In this document: positions 24,501 through 35,816 of the stretch, piece by piece
Position numbering within the stretch: position 1 is the first letter of the stretch
How the letters are laid out: each line of letters starts with the position of its first letter
Assembly: GCA_012934845.2 (NCBI GenBank)
Contig: WNNJ02000823.1
Span: 62,001-126,000 of the forward strand
Reading direction: 5' to 3'
Origin: Pomphorhynchus laevis
Taxonomy: Eukaryota; Acanthocephala; Palaeacanthocephala; Echinorhynchida; Pomphorhynchidae
Length of the DNA stretch: 64,000 nt
Made by a program: the position numbers and the translations under genes
The notes under the pieces: model-generated
The model's input: only the letters and a program-made list of their open reading frames with translations
The model's database searches: none
What the model was told of the DNA's origin: nothing

Positions 24501-26399
24501 CTTAAATTCCTGAATTTTTGGAACACTGTTCATAAATTTGATCATAATATTAATCTTTATTCTTTTATACTGAAATTCGTTGGCTGCCCCAGGGCAAATT
24601 GTTCACTAGGTTGTTTGAGCTTCGTCTCAAGGTTCGTGAGTATATATTAAATCAAGATATGCCGAACTATACCAAAACCTCGATGATGATTATGGATAGC
24701 CAAGCCTTCATTCATGATTGATATATTTCTACTTTTGAATGAACCTAATAAAAAAGCAAAGTCGGCATTAGAATATATCGGCGTGCTTCGACGAATCGCA
24801 ATCGTTGAAAAAACTCGAACTTTGACAGGAAGAGTTTCAAAAAAGATGCTTGAAAATGTAGCAAAGGACCAATCATAGTAGAATTGAAAATAAACAACTA
24901 ATTACATTCTGGCCCAACAACATTTAAGTATGATTCATCAGAAATTTGATCGATATTTTTATTCCATTAGTAAATAGCAATACGATTAGTCTCGAAATCA
25001 TTTCCATCTGTAAATTCGAGAAAAAATGTACAAATTAAAATAATAACATGATTTTAAAACTTCACTTATCAGAAGTTTCATTATATGTTTTCTGGATTTA
25101 CGATACAATAGAATACCCCGCATTTCTGACAAATCAATATTAATACTACTTCCATTTCGACGATATATGTGTGAGAAATAAAAATGGTAAGCGGTTATGT
25201 TTAAAAAGTATTGATTCATAATTTCGGGCTGCGCTTTCGAAAATCGAACGGTATATAAAACTTTTGTGTTCATTAAAACAAGCAAATACATCACCTTAAT
25301 TAATTATTAAAATTATGTGAAAATAAACATGTTATAGTTTTATGTATGCATTTCAACAAAATTTATTGTAAAATTTGTGTTGTTTAATTTAATCCCAATT
25401 TATGTATCAAATAATATAGCATTCGGGTCAAAAGAAATTGTTTTTAGCGAAGCATCCCCGATAATAAAATCTCTCGAATTTTATTTAAATATTTCGGCTG
25501 TTCGTGTAGCTCTTTTCAATTGCAAGTATTTTTATCAAGACAATTTATAATTCACTGGTTAGGAAACATTGTAGTGTATTGTAGATGAGAAAAGGTTGCG
25601 AAGCACTGATATTCATAACAAAATTAAAAATTTCATTAAACTATAGACATACTGAAATTCCACATTCTATAAGTTAACTTGTGTTAAGAAACTAATCATA
25701 GAGAAGAAACTATATTTTATCTTCGACAATTGTTACAATGTGTACAATACAAAGCTAAATCGTATTATATATTACAAATTACAATTTGTTATTTCAAAAT
25801 TTACGTAATTATCGATCACTTCACTTTCAATATCCATTTCTTTATCGAAAATATTCTTTTCTTTCGTTAAATATTCATAAATTTATAGAACTAGTTGAGT
25901 GCGTGAAAAGGTTTTATTCCAAAAGGTCACAGTGTTTTGATATATTTTTCTTTTACTAATACTGTTTGTAATTAAATAAAAAATGTAATTTGGAAATATT
26001 AACTTTCCAAAGAGTCATGTTTCAAGATGTAATTCGGAAAATTGTTATTTCCTGAAGTGATAGTAGTAGCTAATAAAATATTGTAATTTTTGGAATAAAA
26101 CCTTTTCAGCCATTTTCTTTGTTCCTATAAATTTATGAAAATATAATTTTTTGTATAAATTGCATACGCGTGCAATTTAGATCTATCTGTCGATTGCTAC
26201 ATATGTTGTTGAAATATTAGAATATATCAACAGCTTTATCTTCTCTAAGATTAGCTCTTAAATAAATTTTAATTATAAATTACACTATCAGGGTTTATGA
26301 TTTTTGATTAACATTTATCCTTAATTATTTTTTTTTAAATTTTTATTTAAATATTTTGTAATATTATTAAATAATATTCAATTATTGTAATAATAATTA
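24501..26399. other. Non-coding, nothing recognised
   Basis: AT-rich. A 98-codon open frame on the minus strand (24998-25294) has no recognisable domain and AT-rich codon use, so I do not call it a gene. No RNA gene or element recognised. Confidence 0.45.
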
Positions 26400-26950
26400 A
26401 ATTTAAATATTAATTTGTTGTAATAATAATTCAAATCAGTTAAGTGAGTCTTCTTCCTATTCTTCGCCTTTTCCTGGCAGGCCAGGGTCGGCGGCCAAAT
26501 CAGCTAACTGAGTCTACGTATTTAATATAATTATAAAATAAACAAAACATAATAACGCCAAAGCAAAATTTAATAATTTAATAATAAAATTAATAATTGT
26601 TTTTAGATTTTCTATAATTTAAATCAAGTTAAAAAAATGAAATTTAAAATAAACGTCATTTTTATGAATTGACTAATAAATAACAGACGTTGTATCAGAA
26701 TAAGAATTAGAGGTCATCAGGAGGAACTGCTATGCTATCAGGTTTCGGCCCCTAACTCCTCTACCCAACATAGCAGCGGGGCCAAATACATGCTAATGAT
26801 GTATTTCCTCTGAAATAACTATCTAGTATCTTATTCTAATGCAAAGTATATTATTTATTATCCATCCATAAAAATTTGCCACTTAAGAGTTTAAATTTAT
26901 TCTTTATATTATTGTGTCGATTTATATATTTTACTATTTTCTGCTTGATG
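26400..26950 (-). mobile_element. PLE 3' end with tail
   Basis: On the minus strand: last part of the PLE ORF (26870-26950, encoding a KIVKYINxHNN-like segment), then the tail with CATCATTAGCATGTATTTGG, CCCCGCTGCTATGTTGGG, GGGGCCGAAACCTGATAGC and AGTTCCTCCTGATGACC. Its far end carries the ACTCAGTTAGCTGAT motif twice (near 26430 and 26500), separated by a GC-rich 40-bp insert. A fossil, but its tail is close to that at 59.5 kb. Confidence 0.75.
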
Positions 26951-28030
26951 TTATTTGTATAGTACAACTAATGTTATTAATGTCGTTGATGTCCTTAATG
27001 TTATTTTTAAATGTACAATTCTTTACAAGTCAATTTGTCTCAGGCCGCTGATACGCTGATCGAAACCTGCAATCATTCTTTGAAATGGTATTTCAATTAA
27101 TTGATAAAATTAATATTAATTAAAACACTTGACTTTTTAAAGCAACTAAAATTGGTATTATTTATGAGTGATATTATCTGTACAGTTGATTATTACTTTG
27201 TAGAGGAGCAGTGGTCATAGATTGCAGTAATCATATCAACTTGTTATTTTATTATTGATGTACCAGCTCTAGAACGCAAATTTATCGACGACAAGTGATT
27301 TGCTTACTTGACTTGCTTGCTAATGAGTTTATAAATAAACTCATTAGTGAATAAGATGTGAAGTTTGAGCTGATTGCCTACTAAATATATCTATATATCA
27401 GATATAACACCATTTTAACGATTAACTACCATTAATTTAGCATTCATTTAGATCAATTAATTAGATTTAGCATGCAAGGTTAATTGACTTAATTCTGGCA
27501 TTTGAAAATAAGACCCGTTTTTATGGAAAGGGAAAGTGATTAACAATTGTTTTACTATCATCATATTATGTTCTTTATTTTCATATTCTTTATTTTAAAA
27601 AATTAATTGGAGCCGTTAGTTCTCACGAAAGACCCTCGTCGCTATAGAAAGGTTTTAGAAAGGTTTTCAACTCTCACTGAGGGTTATTTCCTTTAAAATA
27701 TGAATAAAGAAGTAAGAATATAGTAAATGCTTTTAAGTCGTAAATTGATGTTTAGCGATTTATGCATGCGTTACGAATTAATGCATACGTTACGAATCTG
27801 AGTGTCAATCACAGGAACCTGAGTAGTTTTTGGAGATGCTTTAATTTCTTTAATCCTTTGCTTCAAACGGCTGATTGCTTGAACGCATTGTTGGATTATT
27901 TGTTCGGTAGTCACATGCATTCTGAATACTTAAATACGGGTCCTTCTGAACTATTTGAGCTATTAGAATCGTCCGTCTTTTAAAATTTGTGTCCTTATCA
28001 AGTAAGATGTTGTTCCGATCTTTAATGCTC
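26951..28030. other. Non-coding; one unexplained 73-codon frame
   Basis: No gene that I can support. An open frame at 27762-27983 has less AT-biased codons (MHALRINAYV...ELFELLESSVF) but no recognised domain, splice context or repeat match within the window. Confidence 0.4.
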
Positions 28031-28034
28031 TGCG

Positions 28035-28175
28035 ACTTTTACATCTGATACCCTCCTGATGACCTCTATTTGTTATTATGATACATCTTATGTTATTTAT
28101 TAGTCAATTCGTAAAAATGACTTTTATTTTAAATTTCAATTTTTTTATTTTAACTTGATATAAGTTATAAAAAAT
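28035..28175 (+). repeat. Solo PLE 3' tail
   Basis: Starts at CCTCCTGATGACCTCTA and runs through GATACATCTTATGTTATTTA and TTAGTCAATTCGTAAAAATG. It abuts three opposite-strand PLE RT fragments, making an inverted junction. Confidence 0.7.
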
Positions 28176-28196
28176 TATAATTTTTTAAATGTATAT

Positions 28197-28790
28197 ATTA
28201 AATTATTTAAATGATTTTGAAGAAAGCCAATATCATTACATATTATGGCAATTCTTAAAATTTCATTATTTAATGTATTATATTTTATATTATATGGTAT
28301 GCATGAATGCTCATGCAAAAATATGTTTCTTGTAAATTTAAATATGTCATCTTTATAAATTCTTAATATTATTTATTTTTAATATTATTGTGTTGATTTA
28401 TATATTTTACTATTTTTTGTTTGATGTTATTTTTATAGTAACCTAGTTTAAAATATGTATCTATTAAATTATTTAAATGATTTTGAAGAAAGCCAATATC
28501 ATTACATATTGTTGCAATTCTTAAAATTTCATTATTTAATGTATTATATTTTATATTATTCTTGAAGATATAACTCTCGCTTATAATATGACTTTTTATA
28601 GCAACTTTGTTTAAAATATGCATCTATTAAATTATTTAAATGATTTTGAAGAAACCCAATATCGTTACAAATTGTTGCGATTCTTAAAATTTCATTATTT
28701 AATGTATTATATTTAATATCATATGATATGCATGAATGCTTATGCAAAATTATGTTATGCAAATTGACCACTATCTTTTAATAGATATTA
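28197..28790 (-). mobile_element. Three successive PLE RT C-terminal fragments
   Basis: Three consecutive pieces (about 28197-28360, 28375-28565, 28568-28790), all minus strand, each encode the same C-terminal segment (EILRIATICNDIGFLQNHLNNLID) as the PLE copies at 59.2 and 61.8 kb. Two also include the preceding CISY-NIKYNTLNN-like segment. They are broken fossils. The serial arrangement of one short segment suggests repeated insertion at one site or local duplication. Confidence 0.75.
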
Positions 28791-29320
28791 AGTTTTCTTG
28801 ATTACACATGATTATCTTACAGATTATTAAATTGAAAGCAAAAAATTATATATGGAATACACCCTTATGTGTTTTTTTACAAAAGAGTTAGACATAATAG
28901 AGCTTACACTATTGATGGTTTGATGAATGAACATTATTTTGATGAAATTTTGAAATATAATCTCTTAGCAAATCGCAAATAAAATATCTTGAATTCTGAT
29001 TTCACAGCATTGATTTTAATGCATGCAATGCTATTAGTGATGGATATGAAGTGTCGACAAATTGAAATGATTTTGCTGGTAGCTTATTCAACCAGCATTC
29101 ATTATAAAACGATCGCTTGCAGCAATTTTATAACCAATAACTGTAAATGTGTTCTGCCATTATAACTTAGAATTACTTGTAGCGAATTCAATCCAATAAC
29201 AGCGCGATTGCTATTAATGGTCACATGGTGTTTACTAGAGGCTTACAAAAAATATCAAATACACGTTAATAAAAGATAATTTACAAATACACATTAAATA
29301 TGAACCAGTTTTAAATGGTT
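28791..29320. other. Non-coding, nothing recognised
   Basis: AT-rich; no gene or element identified. Confidence 0.45.
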
Positions 29321-29329
29321 TTCTATAAA

Positions 29330-29480
29330 TCAGATCAGGTAACTGAGTTTTCGTATATTAAATTATTTATAAATAAATAATTTACCACATTATTATTTTA
29401 CTATCCATAAAAATTTGCTTATAATTATAATTTATTTATAATTATTTGTTGATTTATATATTTTACTATTTTTGTTTTGA
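29330..29480 (-). repeat. Decayed PLE 3' end
   Basis: GATCAGGTAACTGAGTTTTCGTA (complement of the terminal ACTCAGTTAGCTGATC motif), followed by a decayed CCATAAAAATTTGC...TTGATTTATATATTTTACT block from the end of the PLE ORF, in minus orientation. Confidence 0.5.
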
Positions 29481-29564
29481 TTTTTTAGTTTTTTTAATGT
29501 TCTACGTATATTAAATTATTTATAAATAATATTTTTAATAATTAAAAATAAAAGAAATAATAGT

Positions 29565-29765
29565 TTTATTGGAACAAAGAACATTATTTTCCTTTATTTG
29601 AAAACATTCAATATTTCAATAGCTCCTGCTATCATTATCAGAATTACAATAAATCAGGATTACATTTTATTGTAATCCTGATGATAATAGCTGGAGCTAT
29701 CAAAATATTGAATTTTTTGAAATAAAGAAAAATCATTTTCTTATTTGTTCCAATAAAATGGAACA
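29565..29765. repeat. Fold-back repeat, second family
   Basis: Imperfect palindrome with arms of about 90 bp. Outer ends are ATTGGAACAAA/TTTGTTCCAAT. The inner boxes are ATAGCTCCTGCTATCATTATC and GATGATAATAGCTGGAGCTATC. The right arm reads CCTGATGATAATAGC on the plus strand. It is a diverged relative of the perfect fold-back at 30425-30612. Confidence 0.75.
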
Positions 29766-29789
29766 AAGTTATCGAAATGGAAAGAGATT

Positions 29790-29985
29790 ATGAGTTTAGT
29801 ATTTATTAACCAATAAATAACATACAATATATCATAAAAAGGATTAGAAGTCATCAGGAGGAACTGCTATGTTATCAGGTTTCAGCGTCTATTCCTCTTA
29901 GCAGCGGGCCCAAATATTTTGATTTCCTCTAATGAAATCTAATGAACTAATGCATCTTATTCTAACACAAAGTATATTATTTACT
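29790..29985 (-). repeat. Solo PLE 3' tail
   Basis: On the minus strand it carries the TGAAACCTGATAACATAGCAG block and GTTCCTCCTGATGACTTC, with the AT-rich distal part at 29800-29840 and the ORF-end block near 29950-29985. Confidence 0.7.
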
Positions 29986-30130
29986 TTGTATGCTTGCTCT
30001 CCCTGTGTAAAAGAGAGTAAGCATACATTGTTACTCTCCTTGTGTAAGCAGAAAGAGTAATAATGTTACTCTCCATGTAACAATTTGGAGAGTAAACAAT
30101 GTTAATTTGTTTACATAAATTAACATTGTT
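29985..30130. repeat. Short hairpin-rich repeat cluster
   Basis: Contains GTATGCTTGCTCTC...GAGAGTAAGCATAC (a 14-bp inverted repeat with one mismatch), two further TTACTCTCC(T/A)TGT blocks, and GTTAATTTG...AAATTAAC. Function unknown; it looks like a small complex repeat between two PLE-derived repeats. Confidence 0.6.
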
Positions 30131-30424
30131 GATGAGCTGTATTTAATTTGCTTAATTAAAATTCGTTAATTTAAACTCGTTAATTCTATTAATTTTAGAT
30201 GTTGTCTATTTCAGCCAATTATATTATATATTATTATAATAACAATGTTTCATCAATTTTTGCTTTATCCGAAGTTTGTTTATACTTTAGTCATAATGTT
30301 CCAAGCGGCTATAAATTAGCAATATATTATATCTTCAGTCATAAGTTTTATCGAATGACACAGTGCTTTAAGTCGTTTAAAATTTTTTGTGCAAATTAAT
30401 AATTATAATTAATGTATATTATTA

Positions 30425-30612
30425 TAGGAACGAAGAAGAAAATATCCTTTATTTGATTAAAATTCTATATTTCGATAGCTTCTGCTATCATCATCAGGAT
30501 TACAAAAAATGTTTCACAATTTTTTTGTAATCCTGATGATGATAGCAGGAGCTATCGAAATATAGAATTTTAATCAAATAAAGGATATTTTCTTCTTCGT
30601 TCCTATAATAAT
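30425..30612. repeat. Perfect fold-back repeat, second family, with hammerhead-like hairpins
   Basis: Nearly perfect palindrome of about 88-bp arms (outer ends TATTATAGGAACGAAG/CTTCGTTCCTATAATA) around a 20-nt centre. Plus strand 30533-30560 reads CTGATGA-T-GATAGC-AGGA-GCTATC-GAAA: the hammerhead core, one extra base, a perfect 6-bp stem II with a tetraloop, then GAAA. The complementary arm gives the same motif on the minus strand. Such core-plus-stem II hairpins are known from pseudo-LTRs of Penelope-like elements. Stem III is at most minimal. Confidence 0.75.
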
Positions 30613-30743
30613 ATATATTTGAAATGGAAGAAGAATGTGGATTTAGTATTAATTATAATTAATGTATTAATTATTTATATATTTAATATATTAAATAATG
30701 CCAAAAACCGGGATTCGATTACATGTAGAGCAGACTTCCTTAC

Positions 30744-30817
30744 CACTCCTAGACGAGCTAATGGTAGCCGGCAACACTCATCAGTAAGGTGAACTACCAG
30801 CAGTCGTTTCGGCTGCC
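30744..30817 (-). ncRNA. Hammerhead-like motif with non-cyclic strand order (SINE-2 unit 1)
   Basis: Read on the minus strand. Strand b: stem II' GGCAGCC (30817-30811), GAAA (30810-30807) with stem III ACGA starting at its last A (30807-30804). Then an extra helix IV CTGCTGGTAG (30803-30794). Strand a: stem I CACCTTA (30791-30785), CTGATGA (30784-30778), stem II GTGTTGCC (30777-30770). Then IV' (30767-30758). Strand c: stem III' TCGT (30756-30753), cleavage-site C (30752), stem I' TAGGAGTG (30751-30744). All helices sit exactly where the hammerhead needs them, each of I and II with one bulged base. The order b-a-c is not a rotation of a-b-c. Strand c coincides with the A box of the tRNA-like head. 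Confidence 0.55.
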
Positions 30818-31103
30818 TTGTGATATATTAACAAGGCATTTCCGAGAATTTGCTTACGTGGTAGCATGGGCCTAGCCTCTTTAAACTAACCATATGCGTT
30901 CCGGATCATCCTAATTTTATTCAGCAGGAATTTTACTTGCTGTTGTTGCTTGCTTCCTCACAGGATCCTTTGGAGGATACATTGTAATAATTTTATATCT
31001 GACTGTATTAAACTGTGCTCCGGGAGCTAATCAGCTTCAGTTTCATAATTGTAGATGTTGCCAAAAACCGGAATTCGATTACAAGTAGAGCAGACTTCCT
31101 TAT

Positions 31104-31177
31104 CACTCCTAGACGAGCTGATGGTAGCCGGAAGCACTCATCAGTAGGGTGAACTACCATCAGTCGTTTCGGCTTAC
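31104..31177 (-). ncRNA. Hammerhead-like motif, non-cyclic order (SINE-2 unit 2)
   Basis: Same layout 360 bp on. The core CTGATGA is at 31144-31138, stem I CACCCTA/TAGGAGTG, stem III ACGA/TCGT and helix IV a perfect CTGATGGTAG/CTACCATCAG. Stem II changes to AAGCC/GTGCTT. Relative to unit 1, one C-G pair becomes A-T, a compensatory change, and a G-T becomes G-C. This supports real pairing between strands a and b within one unit. Confidence 0.5.
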
Positions 31178-31368
31178 TTGTGATATATTAAATAGGCATT
31201 TCCGAGAATTTGCTAACGTGGTAGCATGGGCCTTGCCTCTTTAAACTAACCATGTGCTTTCCATACCATCCTAATTTTATTCGGCAGGAATTTTACCTGA
31301 TGTCGTTGCTTGCTTTCTCACAGGATCCTTTGAAGGATACATTTTTATAGTTTTAAATCCGATTGTGT

Positions 31369-31460
31369 CACTTCTAGACGACCACTTCAGCATCGAAGTG
31401 ATAGAGTACCCGACAACACTCATCGGTATAATTTAATACATACTAGTCGTTTCGGTTGCC
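31369..31460 (-). ncRNA. Diverged hammerhead-like motif (SINE-2 unit 3)
   Basis: Minus strand: II' GGCAACC (31460-31454), GAAA (31453-31450), core CCGATGA (31426-31420, one change from CTGATGA), II GTGTTGTC (31419-31412), then GTCGTC and TAGAAGTG (31376-31369). Stem II is again 7 bp with one bulge, and stem III extends to ACGAC/GTCGT. Stem I is largely lost, so this copy is probably dead. Confidence 0.4.
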
Positions 31461-31837
31461 TGTGTGACGTCTCGAATGTACACGTTTCCGACACTTTGCA
31501 TAATTGACTGAGGCTTACGCTCTTTACCTGATCGAATTGCGGTGCGGACCATCTTAAACACTTGGCAGAGGTTGTTACTGAATTGCCGCTGCACTCCTTA
31601 ATGAATACGGCATGTATAATAGTAGTGCACGGATGTGCTGAGTAGACAACGGTTTAGGATTTCTTACAAAATACGGCATTTATACTAAATGATGTTGCTA
31701 GATAGACTGGACTTCGATTTACGACTTTCAGTCACCATGTCACTTCTAGACACATATATAATTTAGAGACTCTCGGCTGATATCATCGTATTAACGTATC
31801 ATCGTAAAAACGTTCGAGAGGTAATAACATACAATTG

Positions 31838-31975
31838 CTGAAGAAGCCATGTAAAAACGGGCGAAACGGTCAATAAAAATATTTTTATTTCCGCGTGCTG
31901 CTGTGTTACTAAACATATAATTAATTACTGATCACCTGATCGCAGACGATAGTCAATTTTTCTAGCTTTAAACAC
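31838..31975 (+). repeat. Hammerhead-like hairpin and flanking repeat of PLE type
   Basis: 31838-31871 reads CTGAAGA-A-GCC, an 11-nt loop, GGC-GAAAC-GGTC: core, one extra base, 3-bp stem II, GAAAC and a GTC site. This is the compact form known from PLE pseudo-LTRs. It continues into AATAAAAAT and GCGTGCTGCTGTGTTAC, then CTGATC...GATCGCAGACG, a block found again at 43812-43885. Confidence 0.5.
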
Positions 31976-32399
31976 TATTTAAGCGCGTGTTAAGGTACCT
32001 ATAGATGATTATAGAAGTCACGGTACTGATGAGCTCCGTTAGAGCGAAACGCGTATACCGTTGTGAAGTTTGTCGTCACACATAGGATGACAGGGCATAC
32101 GTAGCGACTTTGAATATTGCAAGAATAATTCGGTTCTATTGCTTGGTCGGATGAAGATATATATAATGCTGCCTGGTGTTTATGCCTTTTCATGAAGAAA
32201 ACATAGTGATTGATTTATGAGTACATCATTTGGTGTCCCAGGGCAGATGTAACAACAAATTATATATATATAATTACTAGACCTTACAGATCGTGAGTTT
32301 CAAAGCATCAAGAAAAAGAAGTCAAATCAAAGCCAAGTAGCAATAGTCAATCATTTTGCGAAGTAGCAAAATGCGACCAGGACAGTAGATTCTGTGTCA
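31976..32399. other. Non-coding, nothing recognised
   Basis: No gene or repeat identified between the SINE/PLE repeats and the RTE-like LINE. Confidence 0.4.
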
Positions 32400-35165
32400 C
32401 CATTTCTAATTCTTGTCTCCATCTTCGTTTAAACCTGCGCCAGCTAATGTTCAAATAGTTGAAAAGAATTTTCTTTGTATAGTATTCAATTGTTCTCTCT
32501 AAATTCTTTCGAACACCGCCTCTAGAACGCCTTTAAGATTCCTCCTGATCCAAGTTTTACGTTAACTTAGGAAGTATATATCTTCCAATCAGCAGTACAT
32601 GACCAAGATAGCGCTGTCTATTCTTTCGAACCAGGTCAGACATGGTAACGCCGAATGAAATTGTAATACACTTCCGCGTATGAAACGCGATCGAGCGAAT
32701 TGACTCTTGCAATTCTGCGTAGACAGCGGCGTTTCTCAGGCAAGCACTCAGAGCCATTCAACAGAACTAGGCGGAAACAGACGAATACATTTTGACATTT
32801 GTTTTAATAGATACATTGGTATCGCGCCAAAGAGAGTTCAGACATGAGAAGGCTGAACCAGCTTTTATTATCGAATGTCGCCATCACATCGACAGTTATC
32901 GGAAAATATTGATCGAGATAAGTGAAAGATTGTACCTGTTCAATAGGTACAATTGAATATGTACCTGTTCAATAGGTGGGGAGTTTATGGCGAGTAGCTT
33001 ACATTTCGGTATGCTAAGTACAACCCGTATTTTCTTGCTACCTCGTCTATACGGTTTACTGTACGTTGCGCATCATCAAATAATTCTGTCAGTACAACCA
33101 AATCATCCGCATAGGTCAGATCAGAAAGCAAAACATTGCTCGAATGCAAGCGAATACCCTTACTGTGCTGGTCAAGTGTTTCATAAAGGAGATGGTCAAT
33201 AAAAATGTTGAATAGTTCTGGTGACACTACACCTCCCTGTTGATCACCTGAACTGGCATGAAACGACCTTCCTATACAGCTACCTTCTCGCACGACAGAC
33301 ATAGGTTGTTCATACGTTGAACCGATAAGTTCACATAGACGCGTAGGAATACTTAAGGCATTGAGGAGTTTCCAGATAGCTAGTCGATTAAATTGGTCAA
33401 ATGCCTATTTGAAATCCAAGAATAATAACACCAACGTATGATGAGACTCTTGACGGACATCCATCAGAACGCGAAGGATAAATATATGATCAATACATCT
33501 TAGATTCGGTATAAATCCAGTTTGATTTACTCTTGTTTGAATTTGCCACAAAGGCCTGATTCTAATCAGAATTACGCTTTCCATGATTTTATATACAACC
33601 GGTAGAAGTTATATATGCCGGTAATTTGAACATAGTGAAGCGTCCCTTTTTTTCAGTATGGGAATTATAACCGAAGTCTGCCAATTCAAGGGAACCCGAT
33701 TGTGGTTCCATATGCATAGAAACATATCCGTCAGATAGTCAACAACATCAGGACTACCACGCTTGATAAATTCAGAATAAATTTGATCAATTCTCGCACA
33801 TTTTCTGCATTTTAGCTAATTTCTTGGCTGATATCACTACTTGTTGGGGGATTATCGTCGATTTCCAATACATCTGTTTGCACAGTGCATACTTGACGTC
33901 CTTGAAATATGACATTGCTATATGAGTATGTTCGGGTGTATGTCTTCCCGTGAGATTTGTGAAATGAACTCTCCTGCGTTCTAACCGTGCAGACGTTTCG
34001 AAAACTTTACCATACATATCGGTATCCCACAAGCCTGTAACTCCTCTATGCTGACTGGGTGTGTAGAATCTTCTTGTGAGAATGAAAAACTACGCGCATT
34101 ACCATTATTAGCTGCCTTTTGGGTTTGTTTTGCAATTTCTAGCCAATATATCTCTTTATCATGACGGATACTGGTGCGTAATTTGCGAAGAATCGTCGTC
34201 TCCTTGATAGTTCCTGCAGCCATGCTTGACTTTCTCTGTTCGGAGATCATAATAGATCCTTATTTTATCCAATCATACCCAGGCCTTTTGCGATAAGGAA
34301 GAAGATTGTGAGCTAAAAAATATAGCGCATTCTTGAGTGTTAACCATCGTTCACCGAGCTGACGAACATCTTCATTTCCATCCGAGAGTGGGATAAATTT
34401 AGATTTAAGCTTGTGCAATACACTGTCAATGTATTTCCTACGGATACAATCGTTTTCTAGTAGTCGCACATCTGGTTGAATTAACTTTGACCTTGGTGAC
34501 TTGGGTTTGAATGTCGCTTCAATATCCAGTATTACAAGAGAGTGGAAATACTGGCGGTGGTAATTGCAACCCCTGCCGTTGGGATATGTCCACGTTACAA
34601 AGTGCTGTTTCTGGTGCTGAAAGCAAGTGTTCATAGCTATCAAACGATGCGTGATCATCAAATCAAAGAGTTTGTCACCGTTCGCACACATTTTGCCAAT
34701 ACCGTGTCTCATAACGAAATGCGCGGTTAATTCACTAGACTTAAGCTGAGAATTATAGTCATTGCCAACCACGAGAAAATCACGTGAAAGAATTGCGAGC
34801 AAAATCTCATCAAGTTGCTGATAGAATTATTCAATGTTTGCAGGAGCCGTAGCATTTGTTCGGCCATATGCACATATGACAGTCTAGTTTGAATGTTTGC
34901 CTCTCAGTCGTACAGAAGCCATTATATCGTTAATTGGACCCAATCAATAAGACAGGGCATAATATATGACCGTATTAATATGGCTACACTTAGTTGGCCG
35001 AAACCATCCGTCGGTCCAGAGAAGACCATCGTATAGTATCGAGTACTGCCGGAGACACTAACGTTGACCCACCCAACATCTGGAATTCGACATTCATTTG
35101 CACATTCTGTTGATGTCACGAATATCTAGATTGCTGGCCAATAGGATCGTTTGAGCGGGTCGCAA
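32400..35165 (-). pseudogene. Decayed RTE/CR1-like LINE, endonuclease and RT
   Basis: Read right to left. The endonuclease N-terminal part has YYTMVFSGPTDGFGQLSVAI (about 35030) and LVVGNDYNSQL, then HGIGKMCANGDKLFDLM and FVTWTYPNGRG (34802-34260). A linker region follows (34250-33790). RT boxes: TGFIPNLRCIDHIFILR (about 33510), LDFK-stop-AFDQFNRLAIWKLL (about 33410), GDQQGGVVSPELFNIFID and LTYADDLVVLTE (33302-32985), then a C-terminal RYLGHVLLI box (32757-32557). Several stops and frameshifts, including an in-frame stop in RT motif A, show it is dead. It is a different family from the zinc-knuckle LINE. The exact clade is uncertain. Confidence 0.75.
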
Positions 35166-35519
35166 AAGTATGTGCATTAATCTGAGTTCTTTTTTACATT
35201 CAATCTCCCGCTAGAGCGATCGGGATAATCAACAGAAACAAATCACAGTATACAAAATTTAAAAGTAAACGAAATTTCTGTATTTATGCGAGTGATTATT
35301 TATTAATTATTATTAATTGTAATTTATATTTTGAATATTAATTACACATTAACATTTGTTATTTATACTCGCATTTCATAAATCGATATATTTGGTGAAC
35401 ACTGAGCGCAAATTTAAATGTTAGCGTAACTTCACTATCTCGTTCTGATGTTTTTTACGACAAACAAATGTTTTTCATTAAATATTAATAAGTTATTGTC
35501 ATTATTATTAATAAGTTCT

Positions 35520-35680
35520 TGGCCCTGTAAATTCATCCTAGTCTTCACGGATGACTGGGCCATTACATGCAGAGCGCAACGCTCGGAGGCATCTAGAAAC
35601 CATCCTCGCCAGCCTGATCCCGATCTCCGAGCGCAACCTGTTCAGCTCAATTCCGTAGCTAGACACGATTTTCTTCGATA
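35520..35680 (+). pseudogene. Short RT fragment of another LINE
   Basis: A GC-rich island in AT-rich DNA that encodes ILVFTDDWAITCRAQRSE, resembling the FADDWAI form of RT motif C. After a frame change it reads LETILASLIPISERNLFSS. Too short to assign a family; it could be chance plus an unknown element. Confidence 0.4.
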
Positions 35681-35816
35681 TCTCGTTCTAATAATAATAG
35701 ATTTTATTAATAGCAAAACATAAATGTGGAAAATGTCAAAAATGCCAAAAATCAGTCATAACAGAAAATTTTTCTTCTTTATCTTTATCTCTTCTGTCTT
35801 CACTTCCGTTATATTT

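Larger units (their letters stand above)
30705..31830 (-). mobile_element. Tandem array of tRNA-derived SINE-like units
   Basis: Two units of 360 bp (30705-31064, 31065-31378) are about 85 percent alike by eye. A third, more diverged unit (31379-31740) and the start of a fourth follow. Each minus-strand unit starts with a tRNA-like head: A-box-like TAGGAGTGGTAAGG and B-box-like TAATCGAATCCCGG, 35 bp apart. Each then has a body with GGATCCTGTGAG and CATGCTACCACGT, and a hammerhead-like junction. In unit 3 the head starts TAGAAGTGAC. The head is not a functional tRNA, because no acceptor or anticodon arm can be closed. Tandem multimers of this kind resemble hammerhead-bearing SINE-like repeats in other invertebrates. 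Confidence 0.65.

Noticed and set aside
24998-25294. 98-codon minus-strand ORF
   Set aside because: No recognisable motif; Tyr/Ile/Lys-rich composition typical of AT-rich non-coding DNA.
30719-30770. tRNA gene call for the A/B-box sequences in the SINE array
   Set aside because: No foldable acceptor and anticodon arms and repeated diverged copies; these are SINE heads, not tRNA genes.
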